Of a DNA stretch of 64,000 nt, positions 24,047-33,876 are shown piece after piece (the first letter of the stretch is position 1; each line of letters opens with the position of its first letter). The notes under the pieces were generated by a model, which was given only the letters and a program-made list of their open reading frames with translations, was not told the DNA's origin and searched no databases. The position numbers and the translations under genes were made by a program. This DNA is from CAZMNY01 sp964567745 (lineage in GTDB: Bacteria > Planctomycetota > Planctomycetia > Pirellulales > Pirellulaceae), in NCBI GenBank assembly GCA_964567745.1, contig CAZMNY010000045.1:3241-67240 (forward strand), written 5' to 3'.

Positions 24047-25243
24047 CTATCGTACCATGAGGAAGTGCTCGAAGAAGCGGTAGATAACCGCGTTGGATTC
24101 GTCCGTCGGACCGTGTTTGGGCCGGTTTGTCATGCCGACTCGATGGCGTTTGCCGAGTACTCGATTGACGTCAATACTGTGGTTGAGCGGCTCCCAACGG
24201 CGCGGCGGGTCTTCCGATCCGCCGGAGACGAGAAAGGGCCGAGGCGCCATCAGCGCGTGCAGCTCATGCAAGTCTCGTCCGTCCTCGATCAGGCGCGGAT
24301 AAAGCCCTCGCGCGGGATTCGACTCCGTGATCACTCCACGTTTTCGCCAGGGCCGGGCGTGGTGCCCCAAATACCAAGGCTCCCAATAATTCACGCTCGG
24401 CCGGGAGTCGAACACGATGCCGGGATCGGACCAAGCGGCGCAAGCGAACTTGTCAAACAAGCACGAAGCAAACATCGCCCATTTGCCGCCGAAAGAATGG
24501 CCGACGATTCCTATCCGCTTTGAGTCAACTTCGGGACGTTGAGCCAGAACGTACCAGGCATTTGCGGCGGCGTATCCCAGCATCGAAAGCGGCTGAACGT
24601 CGACCTTGTCCAGCGACGGCTCATAGATCGCGTAGGTCTTGGCTTGAGTTGCTTCGGTTGTGCCGATCGAAAGCGTTACCAAGCCGCGCCGCGTCAATTG
24701 AATCGCAAAGTCCCGATTGGCGTTGCCTCGACCAATCGCGGTCTCAGGTTCGTAGTACACCGTGATCACCGCGGCGTGCCGTTTGCCGTCCGTGGCGGAA
24801 ATTGGAATGAGCAAGTAGCCGGTCGTCTTTTCGTTCGCTGTCCAAAGAAACCGAATCCGCAACTCCTCGTATCCGTCTCGCTTTGTCGTCGAGAGGATTT
24901 CAACTTTGGGTTCTTTGATCAGAGGCGGCCATTGCCCCAGCAGTTCGTCCCATTCGATTCGGATCTCTTCGCGGCGCTTGGCCCACTCTTGCGAAGTAGC
25001 AGCGGATTTGCCGTCAGCAAATCGCAGAGGCGAGCGATATTTGCCGCGATTCTCGCTCCACTCGGCTGGAGCGCTAAAATAGGGTGCCAACTCGTCTGGC
25101 AACGGACGGCTATCGCTCCGCTCGCTCGGCGGCTCCGCCATCGCGGCAGCAGCCAGCCAAACGGCGCATATTCCAATGAGCGACGAGGAAAAAGACCTTG
25201 CGAATGTCTTGGCGAGTGATGCTTGGCGAGGCGGTCGGTTCAT
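24047..25243 (-). CDS. Secreted alpha/beta hydrolase (acetyl-xylan-esterase/dienelactone-hydrolase type)
   Basis: 398 residues from ATG 25243. Signal peptide with hydrophobic core LIGICAVWLAAAAMAE. The hydrolase fold shows TTGYLLIPIS, the nucleophile elbow GIVGHSFGGKWAMF (Ser) and later LVSGGSEDPPRRW (acid) and a C-terminal RHRVGMTNRPKHGPT region holding the His. Planctomycete relatives are annotated as acetyl xylan esterases or glucuronoyl esterase-like enzymes; the SDPG after the elbow (AAWSDPGIVFD) is typical. Acts outside the cytoplasm, probably on carbohydrate esters. Upstream 340 bp separates it from divergent rimO. Confidence 0.83.
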   Translation of the reverse strand: MNRPPRQASLAKTFARSFSSSLIGICAVWLAAAAMAEPPSERSDSRPLPDELAPYFSAPAEWSENRGKYRSPLRFADGKSAATSQEWAKRREEIRIEWDELLGQWPPLIKEPKVEILSTTKRDGYEELRIRFLWTANEKTTGYLLIPISATDGKRHAAVITVYYEPETAIGRGNANRDFAIQLTRRGLVTLSIGTTEATQAKTYAIYEPSLDKVDVQPLSMLGYAAANAWYVLAQRPEVDSKRIGIVGHSFGGKWAMFASCLFDKFACAAWSDPGIVFDSRPSVNYWEPWYLGHHARPWRKRGVITESNPARGLYPRLIEDGRDLHELHALMAPRPFLVSGGSEDPPRRWEPLNHSIDVNRVLGKRHRVGMTNRPKHGPTDESNAVIYRFFEHFLMVR

Positions 25244-25587
25244 GAGTGGTGAGTCGCATCGAAGGTGGGATTTGCGAAGGGGGGCTTGAAGGTGCACTAA
25301 CATTGAACTCTTCACGGAACGGGAAAACAATAGAGCATTCGTTTAACCCGTTGCCGCCGGCGAGGCTACTTCCTCCATCCGACATCTGTTCGCCTCCCTT
25401 CGGCACACGAATTAACCGAACAGTCCGCCTTCGATTCCGGATTTCCCGGGATGGGCGCGTGAGCTCTCCCGAAATTGACGGGCTCGTCGGCGTCGTGCGA
25501 AACGGATACGATGAAGGTCGTGGCAAAGAACAACATCGAAGGTTGTAGCCGCCAGTTTTTCGCCCGCTTCTTTAAGGTTTTAGCCCG

Positions 25588-26973
25588 TTGAGTTCCAATT
25601 ATCGACTGCAGTCGCCGGCGGAGAAGCCGAAGGGCGACTATGCTTTTGTGAGTCTCGGTTGCCCTAAAAATACGGTCGATAGCGAGCGGATGCTCGGGCT
25701 GTTGCAGCTGGATGGGTATCGCTTGGTGCAGGATCCCGCGACTGCCGATTTCGTCATTGTGAACACCTGCGGCTTTATCGAACAAGCTCGCACCGAGTCG
25801 TTTGGGGCAATCGACGAGATGCTCGAGCTCAAGCAGGGCGACGGGCCATTGCGTGGCGTGATCGTTTCCGGTTGCCTGGCCGAACGGCAGAAAGAGCAGC
25901 TTCTGTCCGACCGCCCCGAAATCGACTCGCTCGTCGGCGTGTTCGGACGCGAGGAAATTACTCAGGTGGCGGATCGGCTGCTCGGCGATCTCCACGAACA
26001 GCGAACCATCTTTCAGCCCGCGCCCGTCAACACGCTGCCCGACACCGAACGATTTCGCATCACGCCAGGGCATTTTGCTTACATGAAGATTTCTGAAGGC
26101 TGCGATCGGCTTTGCACGTTTTGCGCGATTCCCAAAATGAGGGGAAAGCACTATTCGAAACCGGCCGACGAAGTGATCCGCGAGGCGACTCAGCTTGCCG
26201 AAGACGGCGTGCGCGAACTGATCATCGTGGCTCAGGACACGACCTACTACGGTGTCGATACGCATGGCGAGACGCAGCTCGCCAGTCTGCTTGAATCGCT
26301 CAACAACGTGTCGGGCATCGACTGGATTCGGCTGATGTACTTCTATCCGATGTACGTGACCGACGAACTGCTGCGAACGATCGCCGATTGCGACAAAATC
26401 ATTCCCTACGTCGACATCCCTTTGCAGCACATCAATGACGACATGCTGCGGCGAATGTCGCGCCGCGTGACTCGCGATGAGACTCTCTCACTGCTTGACC
26501 GCATGCGAACCGCCATTCCCGATCTGACTCTGAGAACGACATTCATCACCGGCTTCCCCGGCGAAACGGAAGCCCATGTGGACGAGCTGGCTGAGTTCAT
26601 TCAGACACAACGTTTTCAGAGGGTTGGCGTCTTTAGCTATTCACTCGAGCCCGATACGCCCGCCGCGTTGTTGGATGGACATATTGAGGAGAGTGAAAAA
26701 GAAGCCCGACGCGATCGGCTCATGGAGATTCAACAAGGGATCGCTTTTGAACTGACTCAAGCGAGAATCGGCAAGCCGCTCGAAGTCATACTGGACGCGG
26801 AAGTTCAGGGTGAGCAGAATGTCTGGGTGGGTCGCTCGAAGTCCGATGCGCCCGATGTCGATAGCCTGGTCTTCGTCACGGGCGGCGACGCACCGCTCTC
26901 TGCAGGAGACATCGTAAGGTGTGAGGCGGTTACAGCGCAGGGCTACGATTTGATCGCTGTACCAATCGAGTAA
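25588..26973 (+). CDS. rimO: Ribosomal protein uS12 methylthiotransferase RimO
   Basis: 461 residues from a TTG at 25588. Three parts of the family are clear: N-terminal UPF0004 domain (FVSLGCPKNTVDSERMLG, NTCGFIEQA, VSGCLAER) whose three Cys bind one 4Fe-4S cluster; radical SAM domain with ISEGCDRLCTFCAIPKMRGK (CxxxCxxC) and IPYVDIPLQHIND; C-terminal TRAM domain (GKPLEVILDAE...). It adds a methylthio group to Asp of ribosomal protein S12 in the cytoplasm using SAM. Length is normal. Followed 24 bp later by pgsA. Confidence 0.96.
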   Translation: MSSNYRLQSPAEKPKGDYAFVSLGCPKNTVDSERMLGLLQLDGYRLVQDPATADFVIVNTCGFIEQARTESFGAIDEMLELKQGDGPLRGVIVSGCLAERQKEQLLSDRPEIDSLVGVFGREEITQVADRLLGDLHEQRTIFQPAPVNTLPDTERFRITPGHFAYMKISEGCDRLCTFCAIPKMRGKHYSKPADEVIREATQLAEDGVRELIIVAQDTTYYGVDTHGETQLASLLESLNNVSGIDWIRLMYFYPMYVTDELLRTIADCDKIIPYVDIPLQHINDDMLRRMSRRVTRDETLSLLDRMRTAIPDLTLRTTFITGFPGETEAHVDELAEFIQTQRFQRVGVFSYSLEPDTPAALLDGHIEESEKEARRDRLMEIQQGIAFELTQARIGKPLEVILDAEVQGEQNVWVGRSKSDAPDVDSLVFVTGGDAPLSAGDIVRCEAVTAQGYDLIAVPIE

Positions 26974-26997
26974 CCCAAGACGACATCGAAGCAAGCA

Positions 26998-27630
26998 ATG
27001 AGCGAAGCAAAAACCGAAGCAAAAACCGAAGTGAAGACCGAAGCGAAGACCGAAGCGAAGACCGAGGCGAGCAATGTTATCGTCAACGTGCCTAACGCGA
27101 TAACCGCGGTCCGGTTGGTGCTGGCGATCGCTCTGTTTGTGCTCCAGTCATTTCACCTGTATTTGCCGGCGCTCATTATGTTTATCCTCGCGGCCGGCAC
27201 TGACTGGATGGACGGGTACTGGGCGCGAAAATACGGACAGGTCACCAAGCTCGGTCGCGTGTTCGACCCCTTTGTCGACAAAGTCCTGATTTGCGGCGTC
27301 TTTATTTTTCTCGGCGCCGACTACCCGAACTCGGGAGTTCACGCCGGAGTCGCGGTGATCATTTTCGCGCGCGAGATGCTGGTCACCGTGCTGCGCAGCA
27401 TGATAGAGCAGGGTGGAGGCGACTTTTCGGCGAGCCGCGCGGGAAAATGGAAAATGGTATTCCAATGCGCTGCCGTGGTGATGAGTTTGATTGCCTTGTG
27501 CGGGTACGACTTGCCCGATTGGTACGGCACGGCATTGACTGGCGTTGTTTGGTTTGCAGTCGGTTCCACTATCTATTCTGGAATTGGATACATCAACGCA
27601 GCCGCCAAGTTCTTTAAGGACCGCCCGTGA
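26998..27630 (+). CDS. pgsA: CDP-diacylglycerol-glycerol-3-phosphate 3-phosphatidyltransferase
   Basis: 210 residues. The CDP-alcohol phosphatidyltransferase motif is complete: DWMDGYWARKYGQVTKLGRV followed by FDPFVDKV (D-x2-DG-x2-AR-x8-G-x3-D-x3-D). Several membrane helices follow. It makes phosphatidylglycerophosphate at the inner membrane, the first step to phosphatidylglycerol. The N-terminus is odd: a lysine/glutamate run made of KTEA units (about residues 3-24) encoded by near-identical 12-15 bp DNA repeats. Overlaps the next gene by 4 bp (GTGA), so an operon rimO-pgsA-CPBP is likely. Confidence 0.93.
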   Translation: MSEAKTEAKTEVKTEAKTEAKTEASNVIVNVPNAITAVRLVLAIALFVLQSFHLYLPALIMFILAAGTDWMDGYWARKYGQVTKLGRVFDPFVDKVLICGVFIFLGADYPNSGVHAGVAVIIFAREMLVTVLRSMIEQGGGDFSASRAGKWKMVFQCAAVVMSLIALCGYDLPDWYGTALTGVVWFAVGSTIYSGIGYINAAAKFFKDRP

Positions 27631-28655
27631 GTCAGCAACTGCTCGCCCAGCAAGCCAGTTCTATTCTGTCCACGGGCGTTGGTCTTTATCTTGTCGTCTT
27701 GCCCTTGGCGAGCTTGGCCGCTTGGCTTTATGTCGTCCAGCGGCTTTTCACGGGCGGCGATCTCTTGCCGCTCGCCAAGCGAAGACCGGCACCCTGGGGC
27801 CTGCTCGAAGTCGGGCTGGTGATTTGCGGTTGGTTTCTTTCTCTAGTCCTTGGGCTGGTGGTCGCAGCCTGGCTCGGCGGGTTTTCCATTAACGGCGTCC
27901 GGCTTGCCGAGCTAACCAGTTCGCAAGGCGCCCTCTTGATCGCCGTTCCCGCGTTCTTCCATTGGGGCGCCGTCTTGGCGATGGGCTATGCACTCAAACG
28001 TTTCGCCAGTTGGGACGACTTGGGCCTGGCCGATACGGAAATGCTCAGCGATATCGGTTTGGGTTGTTTCGCTTTCTTGCTTATTGTCCCGCCCGTTCTC
28101 ATCCTTCAAAACATCTTGGTGGCGGCGTTCCCAGCTGAAGCGGAGCATCCGTTTATTGAGGTGTTGCGTTCCAAGTCCGAACCGCCGCTGATCCTGGCCA
28201 TCTGTTTCGCTGCGGTGGCGACGGCGCCGTTTCTCGAGGAGTTCATTTATCGCGTGGTCGTTCAGGGATGGCTGGAGCGAGTGTTTTGCGGGTCTTTCGG
28301 CCACGAGCCGAGTGAGCAAACGCCCAACGTTGGCGAATCGATCGACTACGCGGATACAGAGCCAACATCGAGCGAGATCGATTCCGACGAGCCCGAAAAG
28401 CCAAGCAAGCACTCATTGGCGCCGCTATCCACGGCGGCGATTTTGATCTCATCTCTGCTGTTTGCCGGCGCGCATTTCGGCCACGGAACGGCGCCGGTTT
28501 CGCTTTTCTTTTTGGCCCTGGGGCTCGGCTACCTATACCAACGGACCCATCGAGTCACGCCGTGTATCGTCGTTCATTTCCTGCTGAACGCCCAGACGAT
28601 GGCGCTTCTCTTGGTCCAGGTCTACTCGGGTGAATCGCCCGCCACGCCACAGTAG
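27627..28655 (+). CDS. CPBP-family intramembrane metalloprotease
   Basis: 342 residues, GTG start overlapping the pgsA stop. About eight membrane helices. Abi/CPBP motif 1 is EEFIYRVVVQGWLER (EExxxR), motif 2 is in GAHFGHGTAP (FxxxH-like) and motif 3 in CIVVHFLLNAQ (HxxxN). Related to Rce1, which cleaves prenylated proteins; bacterial members take part in maturation of peptides or in stress signalling. Between motifs 1 and 2 there is an acidic insert of about 45 residues (SEQTPNVGESIDYADTEPTS onward), likely a loop. Confidence 0.85.
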   Translation: MSQQLLAQQASSILSTGVGLYLVVLPLASLAAWLYVVQRLFTGGDLLPLAKRRPAPWGLLEVGLVICGWFLSLVLGLVVAAWLGGFSINGVRLAELTSSQGALLIAVPAFFHWGAVLAMGYALKRFASWDDLGLADTEMLSDIGLGCFAFLLIVPPVLILQNILVAAFPAEAEHPFIEVLRSKSEPPLILAICFAAVATAPFLEEFIYRVVVQGWLERVFCGSFGHEPSEQTPNVGESIDYADTEPTSSEIDSDEPEKPSKHSLAPLSTAAILISSLLFAGAHFGHGTAPVSLFFLALGLGYLYQRTHRVTPCIVVHFLLNAQTMALLLVQVYSGESPATPQ

Positions 28656-28770
28656 CGACTGCTTCCGCCGAATTGTCTGACCCGTATAATGAGCTGTCGC
28701 AAAGCACGCGAATTCCCCAGCAGGCCGCGGACGATCGACGGATGCGAAGGGACGACTTAGGAGAAAGTAA

Positions 28771-29853
28771 ATGACGACTGGTTTTGGGATTATCGGCTGC
28801 GGCATGATTGCCAATTTTCACGCCAAAGCGATTGGCGACATCGATTCAGCTCGAGTCGCCGCTTGTTTCGACATGGTTCCCGAGCGGGCCGAGCAGTTCG
28901 CCAAAGAGAATGACTGTGCGAGCTACGGCGATCTCGACGCCATGTTGGCGGACGACAACGTCGATGTCGTGACAATCTGCTCGCCCAGCGGCGCCCACAT
29001 GGAACCAGCCGTCGCAGCCGCCAAAGCCGGTAAACATGTGATCGTCGAGAAGCCACTCGAGATCACGCTCGAGCGATGCGACGCAATCATTGACGCCTGC
29101 CAGGAAGCCGGTGTGAAGCTCGCCGTCATCTTCCCTTCGCGATTCCATGAATCGTCGCGTCTGCTGAAGGGCGCCATCGATTCCGGCCGCTTTGGCCGAC
29201 TCACCATGGGCGACGCCTACGTCAAGTGGTTCCGAACGCAGGAATACTACGACAGTGGAGCTTGGCGAGGAACCTGGAAGTTGGATGGCGGCGGAGCGTT
29301 GATGAACCAAGCCATTCACAGCATCGATCTGCTCGCATGGCTGATGGGGCCCGTCGCCGAAATCTCCGCCCAGTCAAGCACTCTGACTCACGAGCGAATT
29401 GAGGTGGAGGACGTCGCCGTCGCCGCACTGAAATTCGAGAGCGGCGCATTGGGAGTGATCGAAGCGACAACGTCCGCCTTCCCGGGCTGGCTGAAGAAAA
29501 TCGAGATTCATGGCTCCGCAGGTTCGGCCGCCCTGGAGGAAGAAAGCATCGTGCAGTGGAGCTTTGCGGACGAGTCGAGCGAAGACGCGGAATTGCTGCA
29601 GAAGATGAAGGACAACACCGATACCGGAGGAGGAGCCGCTGACCCCTCAGCGATCGGCCACCACGGACACGCCATGTTGTTCGAGGATGCTCTCAACGCG
29701 ATCGCCAGCGGAGGCGAACCCGCGGTGGACGGCGAGCAGGCGCGACGCTCGGTCGAGATCATTTTGGCCATTTATCAAGCTGCGGAAGAAGGCAAAACCG
29801 TGAAGCTTCCTTTGGCTGCGGATCCGAAACTGCGAGCTCGAGGCGAAGCGTAG
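28771..29853 (+). CDS. Gfo/Idh/MocA-family NAD(P)-dependent oxidoreductase
   Basis: 360 residues. Rossmann nucleotide-binding start FGIIGCGMIANFHAKAI, the CSPSGAHMEPAVAAAKAGKH segment and the family EKPLEI motif near 92-97 with the catalytic Lys. The C-terminal alpha/beta domain includes MNQAIHSIDLLAWLMGPVAE, where His is in the substrate site. Such enzymes oxidise or reduce sugars and inositols. AGGAG ribosome site (TTAGGAGAAAGTAAATG). It heads a possible cluster with the Rieske protein and GNAT gene, 62 bp apart. Confidence 0.92.
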   Translation: MTTGFGIIGCGMIANFHAKAIGDIDSARVAACFDMVPERAEQFAKENDCASYGDLDAMLADDNVDVVTICSPSGAHMEPAVAAAKAGKHVIVEKPLEITLERCDAIIDACQEAGVKLAVIFPSRFHESSRLLKGAIDSGRFGRLTMGDAYVKWFRTQEYYDSGAWRGTWKLDGGGALMNQAIHSIDLLAWLMGPVAEISAQSSTLTHERIEVEDVAVAALKFESGALGVIEATTSAFPGWLKKIEIHGSAGSAALEEESIVQWSFADESSEDAELLQKMKDNTDTGGGAADPSAIGHHGHAMLFEDALNAIASGGEPAVDGEQARRSVEIILAIYQAAEEGKTVKLPLAADPKLRARGEA

Positions 29854-29915
29854 TCGATTCGCGACGACACTGTTCGACGAAAAACTCTGGTACTCCAATC
29901 AGTGGAACCGACGCC

Positions 29916-30239
29916 ATGGCCCAATGGATTCGCGTCGCAGCGCTCGCAGACTGCCCGGCAGGGGCTGCTCTTGAAACCGTCGTCGAAGACCGCATCGTCG
30001 CGATCTTCAATGTCGATGGCGAGTTGTTTGCGCTCGACGGAATTTGTCCGCACCAAGGCGGCCCGCTCGGTTGTGGCGCGTTACAGGACAAGATTATCAC
30101 TTGTCCTTGGCACGGCTGGCAGTTCAACGTGGCAACCGGCGACCACCAGGCCGCGACCACACTAAAACATCCTCGTTATCCCGTCATTGTGCAGGACGGC
30201 GATGTCATGGTTGATCTTGATTCAGCGGGAACCGCATGA
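29916..30239 (+). CDS. Rieske 2Fe-2S ferredoxin (nitrite-reductase small-subunit type)
   Basis: 107 residues, single Rieske domain: CPHQGGPLGCG (C-x-H) and CPWHGWQFN (C-x2-H) bind the 2Fe-2S cluster. No signal peptide, so cytoplasmic. Such stand-alone proteins pass electrons to dioxygenases or assimilatory reductases. The stop overlaps the ATG of the next gene (ATGA), so the two are translationally coupled, but the acetyltransferase gives no hint of an electron partner. Confidence 0.9.
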   Translation: MAQWIRVAALADCPAGAALETVVEDRIVAIFNVDGELFALDGICPHQGGPLGCGALQDKIITCPWHGWQFNVATGDHQAATTLKHPRYPVIVQDGDVMVDLDSAGTA

Positions 30240-31192
30240 CTCGGTATCGAGCATTCCGAAATTCCGACCCGCCGGCGATCGCAGAAATTTGGCGTAGCCA
30301 GAAACCGGTGCGCTCGCTCGCCCAGTCGGTCACTCCTGCGGTGCTCGATCGGGTGGTGTTCGCCAAACCCTATTTTGATCGCGAAGGCTTTCTGGTCGCC
30401 GAGGAGGAAGGCCGCCCCATCGCGTTTGTGCACGCGGGGTTCGCCGCAAACGACTCGCTCAGCGACCTCGATCAAACCAAGGGAGTGATCGCTCAGCTGC
30501 TTGTCGCGCCTCATCGCGAGGAAGATGCGATCGCTGCGGAGTTACTTGAACGCGCCGAACAGTATCTCGCCGATCACGGCGCCAAGCAGATATGCGCCAC
30601 AGGCTTTGCTCCCGAATCCGCGCCGTTCTATATGGGCCTGTTCGGCGGCTGCACGCCCGCTGGCGTACCGGAATCTGACGAGCAGTTGAGTCGGTGGGGG
30701 GATGCTTGGAGTTCGACGGTCGACAGACGAATCGCCATCATGCAACGCTCGTTGGCTGGCTTTCGACCTGTCGTCAACCGCGACCAAATGCAAATTCGAC
30801 GACGGTTCCAAATCGAAGCCGAACTCGACCCTTCATCGTCTTCCTGGTGGGAAGCCTGTACAGCGGGTTTCGAGCATCGAACTCGCTTCAACCTGATGGC
30901 GCGAGACGGCGACACGCCCTGCGGCGCCGTCACCTATTGGGACATGGAGCCCATCGCGAGCAGCTGGGGAGTTCACGCCTGCGGTTTGCTCGATCTTTCG
31001 ATCGACGAATCGCGGCGCCGCGAAGGCCTCGGCACTTTCCTGGGCAGCGAGTCACTCCGGCAAATGCAATCTCAAGGCGCGACGTTGGCCGAATGCCATA
31101 TCGATGTGACGAACGAAGCCGGCATGGCCCTCGTCGCCAAACTCGGCTTCAATCAAGTCGAACTCGGCGTCGTCTTCCGCAAAGATCTCTAA
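30236..31192 (+). CDS. GNAT-family N-acetyltransferase, probably two-domain
   Basis: 318 residues. The N-terminal half (YRAFRNSDPPAIAEIWRSQK ... GVIAQLLVAPHREEDAIAAE) and the C-terminal half (CGLLDLSIDESRRREGLGTF ... ECHIDVTNEAGMALVAKLGF) each look like a GNAT fold; the second has the acetyl-CoA loop RRREGLG. The natural substrate is unknown. Starts within the Rieske gene stop codon. Confidence 0.85.
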   Translation: MTRYRAFRNSDPPAIAEIWRSQKPVRSLAQSVTPAVLDRVVFAKPYFDREGFLVAEEEGRPIAFVHAGFAANDSLSDLDQTKGVIAQLLVAPHREEDAIAAELLERAEQYLADHGAKQICATGFAPESAPFYMGLFGGCTPAGVPESDEQLSRWGDAWSSTVDRRIAIMQRSLAGFRPVVNRDQMQIRRRFQIEAELDPSSSSWWEACTAGFEHRTRFNLMARDGDTPCGAVTYWDMEPIASSWGVHACGLLDLSIDESRRREGLGTFLGSESLRQMQSQGATLAECHIDVTNEAGMALVAKLGFNQVELGVVFRKDL

Positions 31193-31371
31193 CTGCCTCG
31201 CCTTTTTGCAGCAACGTGGCTGGTGATCCCAGCCGGATTCCAGCTGTAGTGGAAACGCTTCCAAGAGACGAGTGTCGTTGGTGAATCATTTTCGCGGTCA
31301 GGGCAAAGTGGGAGAGGCGGCTTGTGGCGGCACGCGATTAAATCACAAGCCAGCCGCGTCTGGATCGAGAC

Positions 31372-33876
31372 TCACTCGCTCGATTCTTTCGCGATCCGCA
31401 GGTACGTCGCGATAGCTCGATCGTACGCGGCTCGCGCGGCGGGACGTTCGGCAACCGCGATTCGAGTATGTCGATTCTTCCAGAGCAACTGGATTGCTTC
31501 GGCGCACCAGCGAGCGCTTCGACGCGATGCCCGAATGGGCTTCTTGTCGACGATCACCGCAACGGGATTGGTGTGCAGTTGAGGGAATTGTCGGATCGCA
31601 ATCCAGCTGCTCTTGTCGACGCTCGCTTCGTATCGAATCTCGTGCAGTTTGCCGTCCGCTTCGACGTTAAACGTGGCGACCGATTCGCCGTTGACAATCA
31701 CTTCCACCTTGCGCTTTCCGCCTGCGACCCACTCGTCGTTTCGAGGAGCGTGCAGGTGCACCGTGTCGCCTGACATCCGGCGTCCCGACGGCGCGTCTTG
31801 CAGTCCATAAGCCACCGCCCGCGGCGTTTCAGGAGCAAAAGCGACTTTCGCGGTTACCATGACCTTACCCGGCTCGGTAAGAGCGACGTCGGCCTCGCCG
31901 GGCTGTTGGTTCGCTACCCGAAAGTCGATGGCGTGCGCGAAGCCGTCGGAGACATAGGATTGCCCTTTCGCCAAACCGCGACACCAGGTTTCGAAGTCGA
32001 TCTCCTTCACGTCGCCCATACGAACGTAGACTCTGCCTTGCCCAACGCGGCGACTGCTCATGCACGGGAAATCGGTTTCGCCGCTTAACTTGAGCGGGAA
32101 GCCGCAATTCATCAGGTGGTACCAGGTGTTCCATTCGGGGACGCGAGCGGTATCCATCGCACTGATGAAGTCGCAGACACCCTCCGCCGTCGTAACGAAA
32201 ACTTCCATCGCTCCGGCTCCATTCATTTCCGGAACAACATAGTTCGGCAATTCGTCAGCGGCTTGGTCGATCGCCGCAGTCAGCTCCCGCAATGAGAGCA
32301 GACCGTCCTTTTGCTCGTCCATCGATGCGAATGCCGTTGGCAGCAACGCCTGTTTCGATTCGCCTGGACTGAGCGAGCCATCTGCGTTGGAATCGAATTG
32401 GTCGAGCAGTCGTTTGGCGGCTGAAGGAGCGTTGACATGCATTGCCGAATGCGGGTATCCGGTCACGCCTCCTTGCTCCTTGCACCATCGCATCACCGGC
32501 GCGGTCCAGGTCGGCCAACCATGAGTCTTCGAGCCTTCGGAACCGGGGTACGTTTGATCGCTCAGGTTGAGTAAGCAGACATGTCCCAGCGCGGCCGAGC
32601 CAAAACCGCTGATTTCCAAATCGTATTTGAGCACCGTTTTGGCTTCGCTGACACGAGCCGCATCGGGAGAGAAATACTGACGTTGAAAATCGAAGCAGGG
32701 CCCCCACGTCAAAACACAACCGACATTCAGGCCCTCGCCTTTGACTTGCATGAACATGTCTTCGGGACGCACGCCCTGCGTCGGGTTGTCGTAGTGCGAA
32801 CAACCGGCGCCGTGGATGTGATGATCGCCGCCATAGTATCCAAAAGCGGCGGGATCGATCCATCGATCGAGCTGGAAACGCCAAGGCGCCGTTCCCTTTG
32901 CCGAAACATCCAATTCAGCTCGGTGCCGCACGTACTCGGGGCCGCGCGAGTATTCAACGGAGTAGTTTCCCGGCGGCAAGAGCACTCGGCCGCCGTCGTT
33001 TCGATAGATGTGAGGTTGGAAGAAGAAGTCGGGCGCTAGGCGTTTGGCTTGAGGCGGAAAGACTCGGCCATGCGAGTCGCGAATCAGCATTCGAACCACC
33101 GTCGGCGATCCGTCTGCATCACGCACGGCGATGGGAACCGAGATCGCTTTGCGAACATGAAACAGAACCGGCGCCTCGCCTCGAAAGCCAATGTCTTGCG
33201 TGCCGGCGCCGACGTCGAACGCCAATGTCGCTTCGCGTTTGCCCGCTTCACTCGAATAGATCAGAACAATGGCGTATTCCAGTTCGAGCCCGCTGAGTTT
33301 GATCGTCATTGGCGGCGCTTGGAACATCTCAACCGAGAGAAAACGGCTCGTCGATCCGTCGGTGGTTTCGCCTTCCTTCAATTCTGTTTGCGCTTGACGC
33401 TTCAAGCTTCCCGATGAGGGGCCGGAATAAACCGGCCCGCTTTGTGGGCTGAATACGCGAAGCTGTCGAGTGACCGTGCTGGCGTTGACAACTTTCACAA
33501 GATGCGGCGTGAACCCGTGCTGCTGCAGTATCGCGGAGCCGGGGCCACGCGCGACTTTGACCCGGACTTCCGGATTCAAGGAAACTTGGACCAACACATT
33601 CGGGTCGAGCAACCGCTGCAGCTCGCTCGCGTCGCGCCGCTTGGCCGCCGCGCGAAGTTTTTCAACCGTCTCCGCTGGCAGAGGCGAGCCGAGAAAATCG
33701 AACGCGGTGATCAGCCGAGTGACGTTGGCTGCGAGCGGTTGAGCTTCGACATCGACAATTGGCAGTACGTCTTCCCGAGGCTCAGGCTCTTCAGCATGGA
33801 CAGCGACCTGCGGCCCGATGATTGAATGGAGTAGAGCGAACAGAATTGCCATCGTCAGTGTCGCGCGCCATCCCAT
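31372..33876 (-). CDS. Secreted CehA/McbA-family metallohydrolase with EF-hand pair
   Basis: 834 residues, signal peptide about 1-28 (ATLTMAILFALLHSIIG...). The PHP-like metal site begins with YYGGDHHIHGAGCSHYDNPT in the middle of the protein, followed by GCVLTWGPCFDF and HSAMHVNAPS. An EF-hand-like pair is inserted: FDSNADGSLSPGESKQ and MDEQKDGLLSLRELTAA, likely calcium binding. CehA (carbaryl hydrolase) and McbA are the founding members; planctomycete versions are large, secreted and of unknown substrate. Single gene, flanked by about 380 bp and 180 bp of intergenic DNA. Confidence 0.82.
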   Translation of the reverse strand: MGWRATLTMAILFALLHSIIGPQVAVHAEEPEPREDVLPIVDVEAQPLAANVTRLITAFDFLGSPLPAETVEKLRAAAKRRDASELQRLLDPNVLVQVSLNPEVRVKVARGPGSAILQQHGFTPHLVKVVNASTVTRQLRVFSPQSGPVYSGPSSGSLKRQAQTELKEGETTDGSTSRFLSVEMFQAPPMTIKLSGLELEYAIVLIYSSEAGKREATLAFDVGAGTQDIGFRGEAPVLFHVRKAISVPIAVRDADGSPTVVRMLIRDSHGRVFPPQAKRLAPDFFFQPHIYRNDGGRVLLPPGNYSVEYSRGPEYVRHRAELDVSAKGTAPWRFQLDRWIDPAAFGYYGGDHHIHGAGCSHYDNPTQGVRPEDMFMQVKGEGLNVGCVLTWGPCFDFQRQYFSPDAARVSEAKTVLKYDLEISGFGSAALGHVCLLNLSDQTYPGSEGSKTHGWPTWTAPVMRWCKEQGGVTGYPHSAMHVNAPSAAKRLLDQFDSNADGSLSPGESKQALLPTAFASMDEQKDGLLSLRELTAAIDQAADELPNYVVPEMNGAGAMEVFVTTAEGVCDFISAMDTARVPEWNTWYHLMNCGFPLKLSGETDFPCMSSRRVGQGRVYVRMGDVKEIDFETWCRGLAKGQSYVSDGFAHAIDFRVANQQPGEADVALTEPGKVMVTAKVAFAPETPRAVAYGLQDAPSGRRMSGDTVHLHAPRNDEWVAGGKRKVEVIVNGESVATFNVEADGKLHEIRYEASVDKSSWIAIRQFPQLHTNPVAVIVDKKPIRASRRSARWCAEAIQLLWKNRHTRIAVAERPAARAAYDRAIATYLRIAKESSE

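Noticed and set aside
25366..26430. Long antisense open frame (354 codons) opposite rimO
   Set aside because: Shadow of rimO, which is certain; the antisense frame has no family features and no ribosome site.
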